The position numbers and the translations under genes were made by a program. A stretch of DNA of 64,000 nt from an uncultured Clostridium sp. GTDB lineage: Bacteria; Bacillota; Clostridia; Lachnospirales; Lachnospiraceae. Where the stretch lies: the NCBI GenBank assembly GCA_900547035.1, contig URFM01000011.1, positions 16,079-80,078 of the forward strand. The letters are read 5' to 3'. Positions 8,621-17,630 of this stretch are shown piece after piece (the stretch's first letter is position 1; every line of letters starts with the position of its first letter). The notes under the pieces were generated by a model. That model was not told the origin of the DNA, did not search any database, and saw nothing but the letters and a program-made list of their open reading frames with translations.

Positions 8621-9142
8621 CTACATCATAATAATGACTAGGAAAATGCCTCCCATTACTCCCATGCTGGTATAAAGCCGGCATTTTTCCCGTTTATGTT
8701 CCCTCAAATCAGCTATTGTCAAATCCGCCTGTTCCAGATAGAGGAGAAGCATCCTCTCCTGCATGTCCACATCCAGATATCCCAGATGATTCCCCAGACT
8801 TTTTAGCTGAGCCAGGTCTTCTCCGGAAAGCGCCAGTCCCCGGTTCTCCTCTGTCTGTTTCAGTTCGCTGTTCCAGATTTCCCTAAGACTTTCTCCTTCC
8901 TGTATGAGAATCCGCCGGGAAACCCTCTCAAAAAAATCTCCCAGCAGACCGCCGCCTCTTTTTCCCACCCGTTCCAGCGCTTCCGCCAACGGCGCATGGC
9001 TATAGACGATCTCTCCTTTCAGAAAATAGATCAGCTGTCTCAGATGCTCCATCTGTTTCAGCCGCTCCTGCCACCTCCCCGCCATCCAAAACCCCAGCCC
9101 TGAGGAGGAAATGACCACCAAAAACATACCGATCCATTTCAT
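8621..9142 (-). CDS. spoIIIAB: Stage III sporulation protein AB
   Basis: 173 residues. An N-terminal membrane helix (GMFLVVISSSGLGFWMAG) is followed by a helical soluble domain (LKQMEHLRQLIYFLKGEIVY) and a C-terminal helix (TSMGVMGGIFLVIIMM). The family resembles type II secretion GspF half-domains. Its ATG overlaps the spoIIIAA stop (TAATG), with GGGAGGAAGG upstream. Confidence 0.93.
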   Translation of the reverse strand: MKWIGMFLVVISSSGLGFWMAGRWQERLKQMEHLRQLIYFLKGEIVYSHAPLAEALERVGKRGGGLLGDFFERVSRRILIQEGESLREIWNSELKQTEENRGLALSGEDLAQLKSLGNHLGYLDVDMQERMLLLYLEQADLTIADLREHKREKCRLYTSMGVMGGIFLVIIMM

Positions 9143-10158
9143 TAACCTTCCTCCCCGATTTCAATATTTTGAAGCCAATGGCCTTCCCGGTCTAAAATGC
9201 GTATCGTCCGCCCTTTTAATGTCCCCTTCTCCAAAATTATATATCGTTCAAAACACCCCTCGTCCACCAGACGTCCCAGGTCCTTCTTCTCCTTTACGTC
9301 TTTAAAGGATGTCCCATGGGCAGTTGCGGCGATCGCGCAGCCACAGTTTCTGACATAATCCAAAGCTTTGGCATCTTCACTGCCGCCAATTTCATCCACC
9401 GCCACTACCTGGGGCGACATGCTGCGAACCAGCATCATCATCCCCTGCACTTTTGGGCAGCAATCCAGGATATCTGTTCTGGGGCCCAGGTCGTTCTGAG
9501 GGATCCCCTGATAACATGCCCCAAGCTCTGACCGCTCGTCTACCACCCCAACCGTCATTCCCGGAATGCCGGGGCCTCCCCATGAGATATGGCGTATAAT
9601 ATCCCTCAGCATTGTTGTCTTTCCCATTCTGGGCGGAGAAATCAAAAGAGTATTAAGAAAACGGCTTTCCCCCGTTTCCTTTTGATACAAGAACCCCATC
9701 AAATCATCCGCGCATCCGATGATCTGATGAGCGATCCGCACATTTAAAAAAGAAATGAATTTCATCAGCCGAATCTCCTGATTTTGTACCACCGTTCTTC
9801 CCCCGAGACCGATTCTGTGTCCTCCCTGAATGGTAAAAAAGCCCTGGCGGATTTCTTCTTCCGCCGCGTACAGTGAATAACTGCTCATATACTCTACAAT
9901 TTGTGAAAGCTGCTCAGGTGAAATGATGCACAGCGCACGTTTTCCCTTCCCTTCCAACTCCAACGGCTCCATTTCTTCTGTTTTCAGCAGTTCTCCCCCT
10001 ATACCAATGGCGTATTCCCTTCCTCCACATACCAGCAGCGCCGGTTTTCCCGCCCTCAGCCGGATTTCCTGCAACTGAGAAAATTTTGCCGGAACCTTCC
10101 CTAAGATCTGTCTCAGTTCTCTAGGAAATATTTTTAATATCTCTTCTTTTCGTTCCAA
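9142..10158 (-). CDS. spoIIIAA: Stage III sporulation protein AA (channel ATPase)
   Basis: 338 residues. A P-loop variant, SPPRMGKTTMLRDI, lies near residue 175 and VGVVDERSELG near 210, followed by VVAVDEIGGSEDAKAL (Walker B-like). The family is related to secretion ATPases and powers or assembles the SpoIIIA-SpoIIQ channel. The TTG at 10158 is chosen because AAAGGAG lies eight bases upstream; a GTG at 10167 sits directly against that ribosome site and is less likely. First gene of the operon. Confidence 0.9.
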   Translation of the reverse strand: MERKEEILKIFPRELRQILGKVPAKFSQLQEIRLRAGKPALLVCGGREYAIGIGGELLKTEEMEPLELEGKGKRALCIISPEQLSQIVEYMSSYSLYAAEEEIRQGFFTIQGGHRIGLGGRTVVQNQEIRLMKFISFLNVRIAHQIIGCADDLMGFLYQKETGESRFLNTLLISPPRMGKTTMLRDIIRHISWGGPGIPGMTVGVVDERSELGACYQGIPQNDLGPRTDILDCCPKVQGMMMLVRSMSPQVVAVDEIGGSEDAKALDYVRNCGCAIAATAHGTSFKDVKEKKDLGRLVDEGCFERYIILEKGTLKGRTIRILDREGHWLQNIEIGEEG

Positions 10159-10178
10159 TCTCCTCACTCCTTTATCTC

Positions 10179-10206
10179 AATATATGAGAGGGGACAGGTT
10201 TTATGA
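10179..10206 (-). promoter_or_regulatory. Candidate sigma-E promoter of spoIIIA
   Basis: On the minus strand TCATAAA (10200-10206) and CATATATT (10179-10186) are spaced by 13 bases. They match the sigma-E consensus (KMATATT, then CATACAHT) at about 5 of 7 and 7 of 8 positions, and lie about 20 bases before the spoIIIAA start. In Bacillus spoIIIA is transcribed by sigma-E in the mother cell. The match is by eye. Confidence 0.6.
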
Positions 10207-10226
10207 CTGAGCCGCCCATAAAATAA

Positions 10227-10262
10227 GGCTGCCCCAACGGAATCTCTTCCCGCGGGACAGCC
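10227..10262 (-). terminator. Terminator after the PRC-barrel gene
   Basis: GGCTGTCCC (minus strand, 10254-10262) pairs with GGGGCAGCC (10227-10235) through 9 bp including one G-T, followed by TTATTTTAT. It ends transcription from the upstream YlmC-like gene and isolates spoIIIA. The rest of the 10159-10359 gap shows nothing beyond the sigma-E-like promoter. Confidence 0.75.
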
Positions 10263-10359
10263 CTGAACCCTATTTACATTTTAATCCAATCAGCTGTCAG
10301 TAAAAACCTACCCTCCTTCCATTTATATAACGATCTTTCCCTTAATTTTCCTCTTTCAA

Positions 10360-10617
10360 TCAACCGATTTTTCCTGTTATTTCCTTTTCCTTCACGTCTA
10401 CCAAAATAATATCCTCCCCCACCTGACAAATATCACAAAATGGTATCACATACTCCTTTTCCCTTCCCAGAAATCCACAGATGCAGCCCGGTCCCGGCAC
10501 AATCAACGCCAGCAGACAGCCGGTTTTCATGTCAAAATCCACATCCCCCGCAAATCCAAGACGTTTGCAGTCCTTTACATTAATAATCTCCTTCTGTTTC
10601 AGCTCGCTGATTCGCAT
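10360..10617 (-). CDS. YlmC/YmxH family sporulation protein (PRC barrel)
   Basis: 85 residues, a full-length single PRC-barrel domain: MRISELKQKEIINVKDCKRL, then CLLALIVPGPG and a C-terminal EEDIILVDVK-like strand. Members of this family occur in spore-forming Firmicutes and some are sporulation-induced; their biochemical role is not established. It stands alone between spoIIIA and the C45 hydrolase, with a terminator behind it. Confidence 0.85.
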   Translation of the reverse strand: MRISELKQKEIINVKDCKRLGFAGDVDFDMKTGCLLALIVPGPGCICGFLGREKEYVIPFCDICQVGEDIILVDVKEKEITGKIG

Positions 10618-10641
10618 AGTTTGCCGCCATATTCCATTTTC

Positions 10642-11712
10642 TTACAGTATATGAGAATGCTCAGAAAATTTTCGTCCTTTCACTATTTTGTGGAGCCGGT
10701 CATCTGTCCCGAACTTCTTTTTTCTGGGATCTCCTTCTGCGCGATAGATCATGAGCGTTTTTAAATCAAATACGGAGCTCCAAACCGTTTGAAAATCCGG
10801 GTCATCATATTGACACATAAATCCGTAATCGCCTCTTAGGAGCTGCTTTGTCGTTTCAATATAATCTTCCTGAATGTGGGGTGAAAAACCGTCTATTACC
10901 GTTTGGTATCGCCTGTCGGAAAAATAGTCGTCTCCATTTGCCCTATCAAAAGGCTTCATTTCATCGGAAGTAAAACTATTAACGGCGCATACAATTTTAT
11001 CTTTACTAAAGTAAAGAGCCTTTCGTATTTTCTTCGCCTCAGGTGTGCATTCTATAACCGCCATTTCCCCGGTCTTATCCGCAACTAAAATGTTGCCGTT
11101 CGAAGCTATTGGCAACTCCATAAGCAGAGAAATGGCGGTTTTCGTTGTGTCCGCTTTTTCAAGCAAATATCTTACAATAAAGCAAGAATTAAAACCTGCC
11201 TGTATTTTGTCAAGGCTTGTCATCACAAAAGTCATGGCAACCGCCAAACCGTGTTCATTTAAGCCTTCTTCCCCATTAATCAAGGAGGATGTCGTAAGAT
11301 TAAATTTATTTCCGTTAAATGGAGCATATATTTCACTTTTGCTTCCATTTTTCAAATATGGCGGCAGATCATTATTTCTGCCATAAATTACTTGTCCCCC
11401 TTTGGTATAGGCAAATGCGGTACAACCTCTAATTTCCACAGGTATATTTTTTTCCAGATTATACATGCAACAGCCCATACATAACATCCACGAAACAAAG
11501 GTGTTATAGTCCGCGCCTATGGTATCGCACACGCCTTTTATTTCCGCGCACACTTCGGGGAAAAAAGCTTTCAATATTTTTTCACTTTTTATTCCATGCT
11601 CAAGCTGAAATTGATCGAGGTGTAATGGAAAGGAAATATTGCATTTTTGAAAAATTTTTCCCCGATTGACCCCCATTTGATAATGACCGCCTTTTAACCG
11701 CAAGTGGTACAT
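10642..11712 (-). CDS. C45/acyltransferase-like linear amide hydrolase
   Basis: 356 residues with the N-terminal nucleophile fold of peptidase family C45 (isopenicillin N acyltransferase-like). The RGCTAFAY stretch near residue 95 supplies the likely self-exposed cysteine nucleophile, and the following GRNNDLPPYL and the GLNEHGLAVAMTF segment are typical. Family members cleave or transfer acyl groups on small amides such as beta-lactam precursors or N-acyl amino acids. The start lies 3 bases after the AraC gene stop, so the two are co-transcribed. Substrate unknown. Confidence 0.8.
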   Translation of the reverse strand: MYHLRLKGGHYQMGVNRGKIFQKCNISFPLHLDQFQLEHGIKSEKILKAFFPEVCAEIKGVCDTIGADYNTFVSWMLCMGCCMYNLEKNIPVEIRGCTAFAYTKGGQVIYGRNNDLPPYLKNGSKSEIYAPFNGNKFNLTTSSLINGEEGLNEHGLAVAMTFVMTSLDKIQAGFNSCFIVRYLLEKADTTKTAISLLMELPIASNGNILVADKTGEMAVIECTPEAKKIRKALYFSKDKIVCAVNSFTSDEMKPFDRANGDDYFSDRRYQTVIDGFSPHIQEDYIETTKQLLRGDYGFMCQYDDPDFQTVWSSVFDLKTLMIYRAEGDPRKKKFGTDDRLHKIVKGRKFSEHSHIL

Positions 11713-11715
11713 GAG

Positions 11716-12576
11716 TTATTCTCCTTTTCTAATAGCAATCCACACTTCTGAATGTCCGCTGACAGGCGTTTCCTCACAAATAGGATACACTTCTATGTCC
11801 GGGAGTCCGGCATATTCATATCCTGAAAATGGCAGCCACTCCGTATAAAATCTTTTGAAAATGCTTTGTACCTTTTCTTTGAAATAGCCGTCATTTTCAA
11901 ATACCACCCATACAGCCGCCGGTATTTCAAGTGCAAACATACCATCAGGAACCGGCGCATCTGTAGCCGCTGCGATGTAGTAAAAAAAGCTTTTGGGATT
12001 CTCATACACGCTTACGCCCAATATCCCCTGCGGGGACCGATTCGCTAACTTGCATATTTCAGAAAACAAATTGCCGCTTAAAACAGATTGCCAAAATTGA
12101 GGAATATTCTTCTGATTTTCTTCCATATCCGCAGACAGCGGAATACGAACCCCTACCATTCGCATTGAACCTTTTTCCGCAATATGATATGACATAGCAT
12201 TTCCTCCTGTCACTTTGACCGCAAACCGGATTGCAGGGTAAGCATTTAATGTGCTGCCTATATTTCGGGCGGCAGACGGCGTGATGTTGTGAACGCTTTG
12301 AAATGCCCGATTAAACGAAGTCGGAGAAGTATATCCATACTTCAAGGCAATATTAATCACTTTCTCGTCTGTTCTTTGTAATTCAAATGCCGCTTGCGTC
12401 ATTCTTCTTCGCCGGATATATTCTGATAAGGAAATCCCCGACACATACGAAAAGATCCGCTGAAAATAAACGGAAGAACAACAAGCTATCCTGGCGGCTT
12501 CATCGTAAGATATATCATTGTCCAGATTGCTTTCTATGTAATCTATAGCCGCGTTTAGCCTTTTTAACCATTCCAT
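11716..12576 (-). CDS. AraC family regulator with GyrI-like effector domain
   Basis: 286 residues. The N-terminal about 105 residues hold two helix-turn-helix motifs (ISYDEAARIACCSSVYFQRI and VINIALKYGYTSPTSFNRAF). The C-terminal half (from about residue 125) is a GyrI/effector-binding domain of the SoxS-Rob type, which binds small hydrophobic ligands. The ATG at 12576 has AAAGGAGG seven bases upstream. It probably controls itself and the C45 hydrolase behind it. Confidence 0.88.
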   Translation of the reverse strand: MEWLKRLNAAIDYIESNLDNDISYDEAARIACCSSVYFQRIFSYVSGISLSEYIRRRRMTQAAFELQRTDEKVINIALKYGYTSPTSFNRAFQSVHNITPSAARNIGSTLNAYPAIRFAVKVTGGNAMSYHIAEKGSMRMVGVRIPLSADMEENQKNIPQFWQSVLSGNLFSEICKLANRSPQGILGVSVYENPKSFFYYIAAATDAPVPDGMFALEIPAAVWVVFENDGYFKEKVQSIFKRFYTEWLPFSGYEYAGLPDIEVYPICEETPVSGHSEVWIAIRKGE

Positions 12577-12709
12577 CCATTTGCCTCCTTTATTGAAGCA
12601 TACACGCAAAAAAAGGAATTTTCCTCGCTTTTCATGTCCATTTTTGTAAACTTATTTTTCCCTGCGCTGGCAGCCGTTCCGAATGTCCTGAAAGGTTTCG
12701 TATATAAAA

Positions 12710-12746
12710 AAATATGTCGCAAACCTTTTGGGTAAGCAACATATTT
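12710..12746 (-). terminator. Terminator of the DUF4190-DUF975 pair
   Basis: On the minus strand AAATATGTTGC pairs with GCGACATATTT around a loop that can fold ACC-GGT, followed by TTTT. It lies 44 bases after the DUF975-like stop. Confidence 0.7.
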
Positions 12747-12789
12747 CTTTTCCTTTTGTTTGAAAATTTCTCACAGCATCTTTGCACAC

Positions 12790-13590
12790 TCAGAGAATCG
12801 GAGTGCCGCTCAGCTTCTCACTCTTTAAATCTTCATAAAAATGGTAAAAGGCGCAACGCACATACGGCAGAATCCAGAACATACCGATTCCATAGGAAAT
12901 GCCTCCTAATATATACCAGCCAATAAAGCTGCAGCACAAACAAAACAGTCTGAATCTGCGTTTCTTAGTTAATATCAGGCTTTGCTTCATACACTGGACA
13001 GCCCCCAGATGGGGCTGGTCAACCAGGATATAAGGCGCAAGCCCGAAAAGCAAAAATATCAGAAGGATTCCCGCCATATACCACAGATAGGCCCCCACAA
13101 CCGCCCCGGCTTCAAGCAGTGTAAAATCGTCTGCTGAGCTGCTGACAAATACAGCAATCACGTAAGGAACGGCAAAAAAGAGCGTCATCAGCAAATTGAA
13201 CAGACCAATTACAATCAAACGCCAGGCCAGGCCTCCCGTGAACCCGGAAAACAGGTCAGTCATGGAAACCTTTCTGCCATGCACCGCATGGTGCGCCTGT
13301 TGAATCAGCCCGCCCTCCAAAAGCCAGAAAAGCGCGCCGGCCGCCACAACCAGCAGCGTGATTACAAGGGCAAAAAGGGTCAATATAATCACGGCAGCTC
13401 CGTAGCCTGAGGAAGCCAGCGCCACGGTCTGTATTCCCAAAAGCACCAGCCCCACGAACAACACAAACATCAGGACAATACCCACAAGAGAATCCACCAT
13501 CGATCTCATAAAGCCTGTGGCCGCCATTGTGCCCATCTGACGTCCCATAGAAATCCTGGCCAGACGGCGATATTCTGAAGCACGCTTCAT
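12790..13590 (-). CDS. DUF975-like integral membrane protein
   Basis: 266 residues with five or six hydrophobic helices (for example SLVGIVLMFVLFVGLVLLGI and LWYMAGILLIFLLFGLAPYI). The order of helices and the QCMKQSLILTKKRRFRLFCL segment resemble DUF975 membrane proteins of Firmicutes, whose function is unknown. The ATG at 13590 has GGAGGTGA seven bases upstream and lies 7 bases after the DUF4190 gene, so the two are co-transcribed. Confidence 0.65.
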   Translation of the reverse strand: MKRASEYRRLARISMGRQMGTMAATGFMRSMVDSLVGIVLMFVLFVGLVLLGIQTVALASSGYGAAVIILTLFALVITLLVVAAGALFWLLEGGLIQQAHHAVHGRKVSMTDLFSGFTGGLAWRLIVIGLFNLLMTLFFAVPYVIAVFVSSSADDFTLLEAGAVVGAYLWYMAGILLIFLLFGLAPYILVDQPHLGAVQCMKQSLILTKKRRFRLFCLCCSFIGWYILGGISYGIGMFWILPYVRCAFYHFYEDLKSEKLSGTPIL

Positions 13591-13597
13591 GGCAGAA

Positions 13598-14242
13598 TCA
13601 CCTCCCGCCAATCCGTGTTGCGACATCTGTGGTTACGTCCACCAATCCGGCTGCGTTCATTACCAGCAGCAAAATAATGGAAATTACATTCAGCGCAATT
13701 CCGACGCAGGAAAGAATCAATCCAACTTTTGCCTGAGTATTCATCGGCTCATCCTGCCTGGATAATAAAGCAAAAATAATACCCAAGGCTCCCAGGGCGA
13801 TTCCCACATAACCACAACAACAGCAGACCAGGGAAAGAATTCCCATCACCAGGGAAGCAATGGACATACCGTTCCCCGTTTTTTTCGGAGGGGAAGCCGT
13901 ATCCCTGGTATCCCCATAGCCGCCCTGCCAGGGCCCCTGGGCGTTTTCTGCCGGGGACTGCGGAGACTGAAACGATTCCATACGGGGCGTCTCCGGCTGA
14001 ACGGACTCCATTCTGGGCGTCTCCGGCTGAACAGACTCCATTCTGGGTGCCTCCGGCTGAACAGACTCCATTTCGGGTGCCTCCGGCTGCTTCTCCTCAG
14101 CTACAGGAAGCCGCTCGCCTTCCGCTGCTCTCTCTTCCGCTTGAACGCTCGCTTCTTCTATACTGCTATCTGAAACTGTACGGTCTAAAACAGATTCATC
14201 CATCTCAGATTCCGGACTCAGGCCTTTTTTCTCTTCTTCCAT
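13598..14242 (-). CDS. DUF4190 membrane protein with Pro/Glu-rich repeat
   Basis: 214 residues. Residues about 45-85 contain four near-identical ten-residue units of the type MESVQPETPR, encoded by a 30-bp tandem repeat. The C-terminal half is a DUF4190 domain: IASLVMGILSLVCCCCGYVG, then VGLILSCVGIALNVISIILL, two glycine-rich helix pairs. The function of the family is unknown. The ATG at 14242 has AAAGGAG eight bases upstream. Confidence 0.75.
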   Translation of the reverse strand: MEEEKKGLSPESEMDESVLDRTVSDSSIEEASVQAEERAAEGERLPVAEEKQPEAPEMESVQPEAPRMESVQPETPRMESVQPETPRMESFQSPQSPAENAQGPWQGGYGDTRDTASPPKKTGNGMSIASLVMGILSLVCCCCGYVGIALGALGIIFALLSRQDEPMNTQAKVGLILSCVGIALNVISIILLLVMNAAGLVDVTTDVATRIGGR

Positions 14243-14290
14243 CCAGTATTCTCCTTTCGCCATCCTGTTGTTTTCCGTCGCACTTTAAAG

Positions 14291-14452
14291 TATGCCCTTC
14301 GGGCGGAAGCGCTCCGCGCTTTAAAGTATACCCTCCGGGTATACCGTAATTTATGCCCTTCGGGCGGAAGCGCTCCGCGCTTTAAAGTATACCCTACGGG
14401 TATACCGTAATTCATGCCCTTCGGGCGGAAGCGCTCCGCGCTTTAAAGTATA
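14291..14452. repeat. 61-bp tandem palindromic repeat, 2.7 copies
   Basis: The unit runs 14291-14351, 14352-14412 and a partial third copy from 14413. Each holds three short hairpins: GCCC-TTC-GGGC, GCGGA-AGCGC-TCCGC, and TATACCC-TAC-GGGTATA (copy 1 differs by one base in the last). The block lies between the oxidoreductase gene and the DUF4190 gene. It may act as a transcription terminator array or a REP-type element. Confidence 0.85.
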
Positions 14453-14499
14453 TCACAGGATGCTGGAAAACACAATCTGCCAAATGATCTCGCCGGATA

Positions 14500-16179
14500 T
14501 TACAGTTCCATTCCGCACTGGGTACAGTTTTTCGGAACTGCCGCCATCGCCCGTCTGTCAGTCTCTGCCATCTCATACAGCCGGTACCCTCCGGCCAAGT
14601 TGAAAGTCTCCGCTCCATGCTGGGCCAGAATCCGCTGAGCCAGATAGCCCCGCAGTCCAATTTGGCAGGTAATATAAATCTTTTTGGTCAAATCCAGCTC
14701 TTCCAGACGTTCCCGCAGACTGTCCAGGGGAATATTCTTAAATCCTGGTATCGCGCCATTTGCATACTCCGCCTCTGTCCGCACATCCACTTTTTGGGCG
14801 TCCTCCGGGATCTTCTCCAGATCTTCCAGATAGAACGGCTTCATCAGCCCCTCCATCATATTCTCAATCACATATCCCGCCATATTCACCGGATCCTTTG
14901 CGGATGAGAAAGGCGGAGCGTAGGCCAGCTCCATCTCCTGCAGATCTTTTCCGGTCAGCTTAAAACGAACTGCGTTTGCAAGGTCATCAATGCGCTTGTC
15001 CACTCCCTGGCCCCCTACGATCTGGGCTCCTAAAATCACACCGGTATCCGGGTCAAAGAGAGTTTTTACCGTCATCATATCGCCACCGGGATAGTAGCCC
15101 GCATGACAAGCCGAGGTAGTAATCGCTTTCCTAAAGGGACGTCCTTTTGCTGAAAGCGACTCCTCCTTTTCACCGGTTACGGCAACTGTCATATCAAAGA
15201 ACTTCATAATAGAAGTGCCCTGGCTTCCTTTATATATACTGTGCCTTCCGCTCAGATTATCCGCCACAATTCTTCCCTGTTTGTTGGCAGGTCCTGCCAG
15301 CGGAATCAGCGTTTGTTCCCCACTGACAAAATTGCGGACCGACGTTCCGTCTCCAAGTGCATATACGTCTTCTGCGGAAGTTTCCATATATTCATTCACC
15401 AGAATCTCTCCTCTGGTCCCCAATTCAACTCCGCTGTCCTTCAAAAATCCGGTATCAGGCCTTACACCGATAGAAAGAATCACCATATCTGCCGGAACTT
15501 TTCTTCCATCCGCCAAAATGACTCCCTCCCGGTCCATAGATGTCGCCGTCTGGCCAAGATAAAGCCCCAGCCCTTTTGCCCGGATATAATTGTGGACTCC
15601 GTGAGCCATATCCATGTCAATCGGAGGCATAACATGAGAAGCTCCCTCTACAATCGTTACCTTCAATCCACGATGGGCCAGATTTTCCGCCATCTCCATT
15701 CCGATAAACCCGGCTCCTATCACCACGCAGGATTGGGGCCGATGCTCCTGTATAAAATGATAGATTTTATAAGTATCCGGAATATTCCGCAAGGTAAAAA
15801 CATGATTTTCCTCCATGCCTGCTATTTTAGGGCAGACAGGAGCCGCTCCCGGTGAAAGAACCAGTTTATCATAATGCTCCTCGTAGATCTCTCCGCTCCG
15901 GTTTACAGTGACAATTTTTCTCTTTGTGTCTACTGAAACCGCTTCATTTCCCGTACGTACGTCCACCCGGAAGCGGCTGCGGAATCCTTCCGGTGTCTGC
16001 ACCTGCAAAGCTCCCTTATCCTGGATCACGCCTCCTATATAATAGGGAAGTCCGCAGTTGGCATAAGAAATGTAATCCCCTCTTTCCAACATGATGATTT
16101 CTGCGTTTTCATCCAATCTGCGCAGGCGCGCCGCCGTTCCTCCGCCCCCCGCTACACCGCCTACAATTATAACCTTCAT
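14500..16179 (-). CDS. CoA-disulfide reductase-type FAD oxidoreductase with C-terminal rhodanese domain
   Basis: 559 residues. The FAD site is VIIVGGVAGGGGTAARLRRL at the N-terminus; the redox Cys is residue 42 in SYANCGLPYYIGG, as in CoA-disulfide/persulfide reductases. An NAD-binding VVIGAGFIGMEMAENL lies near residue 155 and the second FAD motif YALGDG near 275. Residues about 460-545 form a rhodanese domain with its Cys at about 505 (TCQIGLRGY). It likely reduces CoA or sulfur persulfides with NAD(P)H. The C-terminus ends with a CTQC pair. AGGAG lies eight bases before the ATG, immediately after the group II intron. Confidence 0.88.
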   Translation of the reverse strand: MKVIIVGGVAGGGGTAARLRRLDENAEIIMLERGDYISYANCGLPYYIGGVIQDKGALQVQTPEGFRSRFRVDVRTGNEAVSVDTKRKIVTVNRSGEIYEEHYDKLVLSPGAAPVCPKIAGMEENHVFTLRNIPDTYKIYHFIQEHRPQSCVVIGAGFIGMEMAENLAHRGLKVTIVEGASHVMPPIDMDMAHGVHNYIRAKGLGLYLGQTATSMDREGVILADGRKVPADMVILSIGVRPDTGFLKDSGVELGTRGEILVNEYMETSAEDVYALGDGTSVRNFVSGEQTLIPLAGPANKQGRIVADNLSGRHSIYKGSQGTSIMKFFDMTVAVTGEKEESLSAKGRPFRKAITTSACHAGYYPGGDMMTVKTLFDPDTGVILGAQIVGGQGVDKRIDDLANAVRFKLTGKDLQEMELAYAPPFSSAKDPVNMAGYVIENMMEGLMKPFYLEDLEKIPEDAQKVDVRTEAEYANGAIPGFKNIPLDSLRERLEELDLTKKIYITCQIGLRGYLAQRILAQHGAETFNLAGGYRLYEMAETDRRAMAAVPKNCTQCGMEL

Positions 16180-16201
16180 CGTAACTGCTCCTCTCTTTTA
16201 A

Positions 16202-17543
16202 ATCGAGTAGGAGGCGGTGATTAGCCGCCGTCCTCTCACACCACCGTGCGTACCGTTCGGTACACGGCGGTTTCAATAGTTGACATGCAGTGACTGATAG
16301 GCTGCGGCTATGTCATAAAAGCCCCAGTTTATCAGTCTTTCTTTACTTAATGCCCAGTTGACCGCCTTGTTTCCGGCATTGAACCAGTATCCTTTGCGGT
16401 CGTAGGCTATTGTTGCCGCATAATGGCTGTTCACTCCCAGTCCGATTAGTTTTCTCTTCCTTGTTCTGGGCAGTTTCCATTATTTCCAGATACACATCCG
16501 TATCCGCCGGTACAGCCATCACAGGTTCAGCAGTATCGTATGGTTCATCGTGTCAAAGTATTTCGATAGGTCCAGGACCACCGCCCTCGTATATCCCTGT
16601 CCGATATACTCTTTTATCTTTAAAATGGCGTCTTTGGCTCCCCGGCCCGGACGATAACCAAAGCTGTCCTCCGAGAACAGAGGTTCATAGATTGGTATCA
16701 GCTGCTGGGCCATTGCCTGTTGGATGATACGGTCAATGACGGTAGGGATACCAAGCTTTCTTATCCCTCCGTCCGGCTTCGGAATCTCCACCCGCCTGAC
16801 CGGTGAAGGGGTATATTTTCCCTTCCGGATTCTCTCTACCAGTCCGTGGTTGTTCTCCCTCAGCCATGGCAGTGCCTCTTCGATGGTCATCCCATCGACT
16901 CCAGGCGCTCCCTTGTTTGCCTTCACTCTCTTGTAAGCCCTGTTCAGGTTGTCCTTATCCAGTATCCTGCCTAAGAGGTCCGGCTCCGCACTGTCCCTTT
17001 CCTTCCATATCCGGTTGAATGAGCGGTGCGCTCTCACATTCCCTTTGCGTTCCGCGCTATCTCTTTGCGAGCAGCTTTCTCTGTTTTCCGTACCCATCTG
17101 CTCATTCCTCCTTTCCCAGTCGTACTAAAGACTCCTATTGATTCAGCCCTTCACTGAAAAAAACTCAGCTACTACGGCCTCTGCTGACTTCTGTATGTTC
17201 AGCGTTACCTCACGATAACGGTTACCCCTTTCGGAGCGTTCCATACAGACCTCCCTGGGTACCACACGTTTCTTTTCCTCCATCCATCTGCCGCATTTAC
17301 TGCACATGATTCCGTGTAGTTATCGGGCTTCATCTTGAGTAGCAGACTTACCCTCATGCACAGCCTTCTATACGATTTCTGTTCGTCAGACCAGAGGTTT
17401 GCCCGTGGGTTCGTAGGTTCCCCACATCCGGCTTCCTTCAGATTTGCAGTCACCTGCAACACCCTTGCCTTTGGCTGTATCCTTCCCACTACCGGGCGGA
17501 TTCGGGACTTGCACCCGTTAGAAACGTGCGCCGCCAGGCGCAC
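16202..17543 (-). mobile_element. Group II intron with internally deleted maturase gene
   Basis: The 5' end on the minus strand is GTGCGCCTGG (17543) and the 3' end is CCTACTCGAT (16202). The domain V/VI region (16202-16272) has the expected GGTGTGAGAGG and a bulged-A stem CGGCGGCTAATCACCGCC. The 5' structural part (17098-17543) contains GTGCAAGTCCCG and looks complete. Total length is about 1.34 kb, well below an intact intron, because the maturase gene has lost its middle. The element sits just behind the metQ terminator and just before the reductase ribosome site, so it interrupts no gene. The structural class is not assigned. Confidence 0.88.
16273..17097 (-). pseudogene. Group II intron reverse transcriptase/maturase, internally deleted
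   Basis: The first 192 codons are an intact N-terminus with RT block RVEIPKPDGGIRKLGIPTVI and FGYRPGRGAKDAI, ending FDTMNHTILLNL and a TGA. The frame continues as WLYRRIRMCIWK, another stop (TAA where the family has Gln), then a C-terminus ending AAAYQSLHVNY. About 190 residues between these parts are gone, including the YADD catalytic site and most of the maturase domain. The ATG has AAAGGAGG upstream. The protein must be inactive. Confidence 0.9.
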
Positions 17544-17556
17544 TACTGCAAAAAAA

Positions 17557-17594
17557 CGTCGTCCCCGAAGTTTTTCAATCTTCGGGGAGCGACG
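17557..17594 (-). terminator. metNIQ operon terminator
   Basis: On the minus strand CGTCGCTCCCCGAAG pairs with CTTCGGGGACGACG (one bulged C), followed by seven Ts. It lies 37 bases after the metQ stop, and the group II intron begins 13 bases after the stem. Confidence 0.9.
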
Positions 17595-17630
17595 ATTTTC
17601 CCATTTCTTTCTATGTTCTATTCCCGTTTT

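Noticed and set aside
14291..14452. CRISPR array
   Set aside because: The repeats are directly tandem with no variable spacers, and no cas genes are present in the window.
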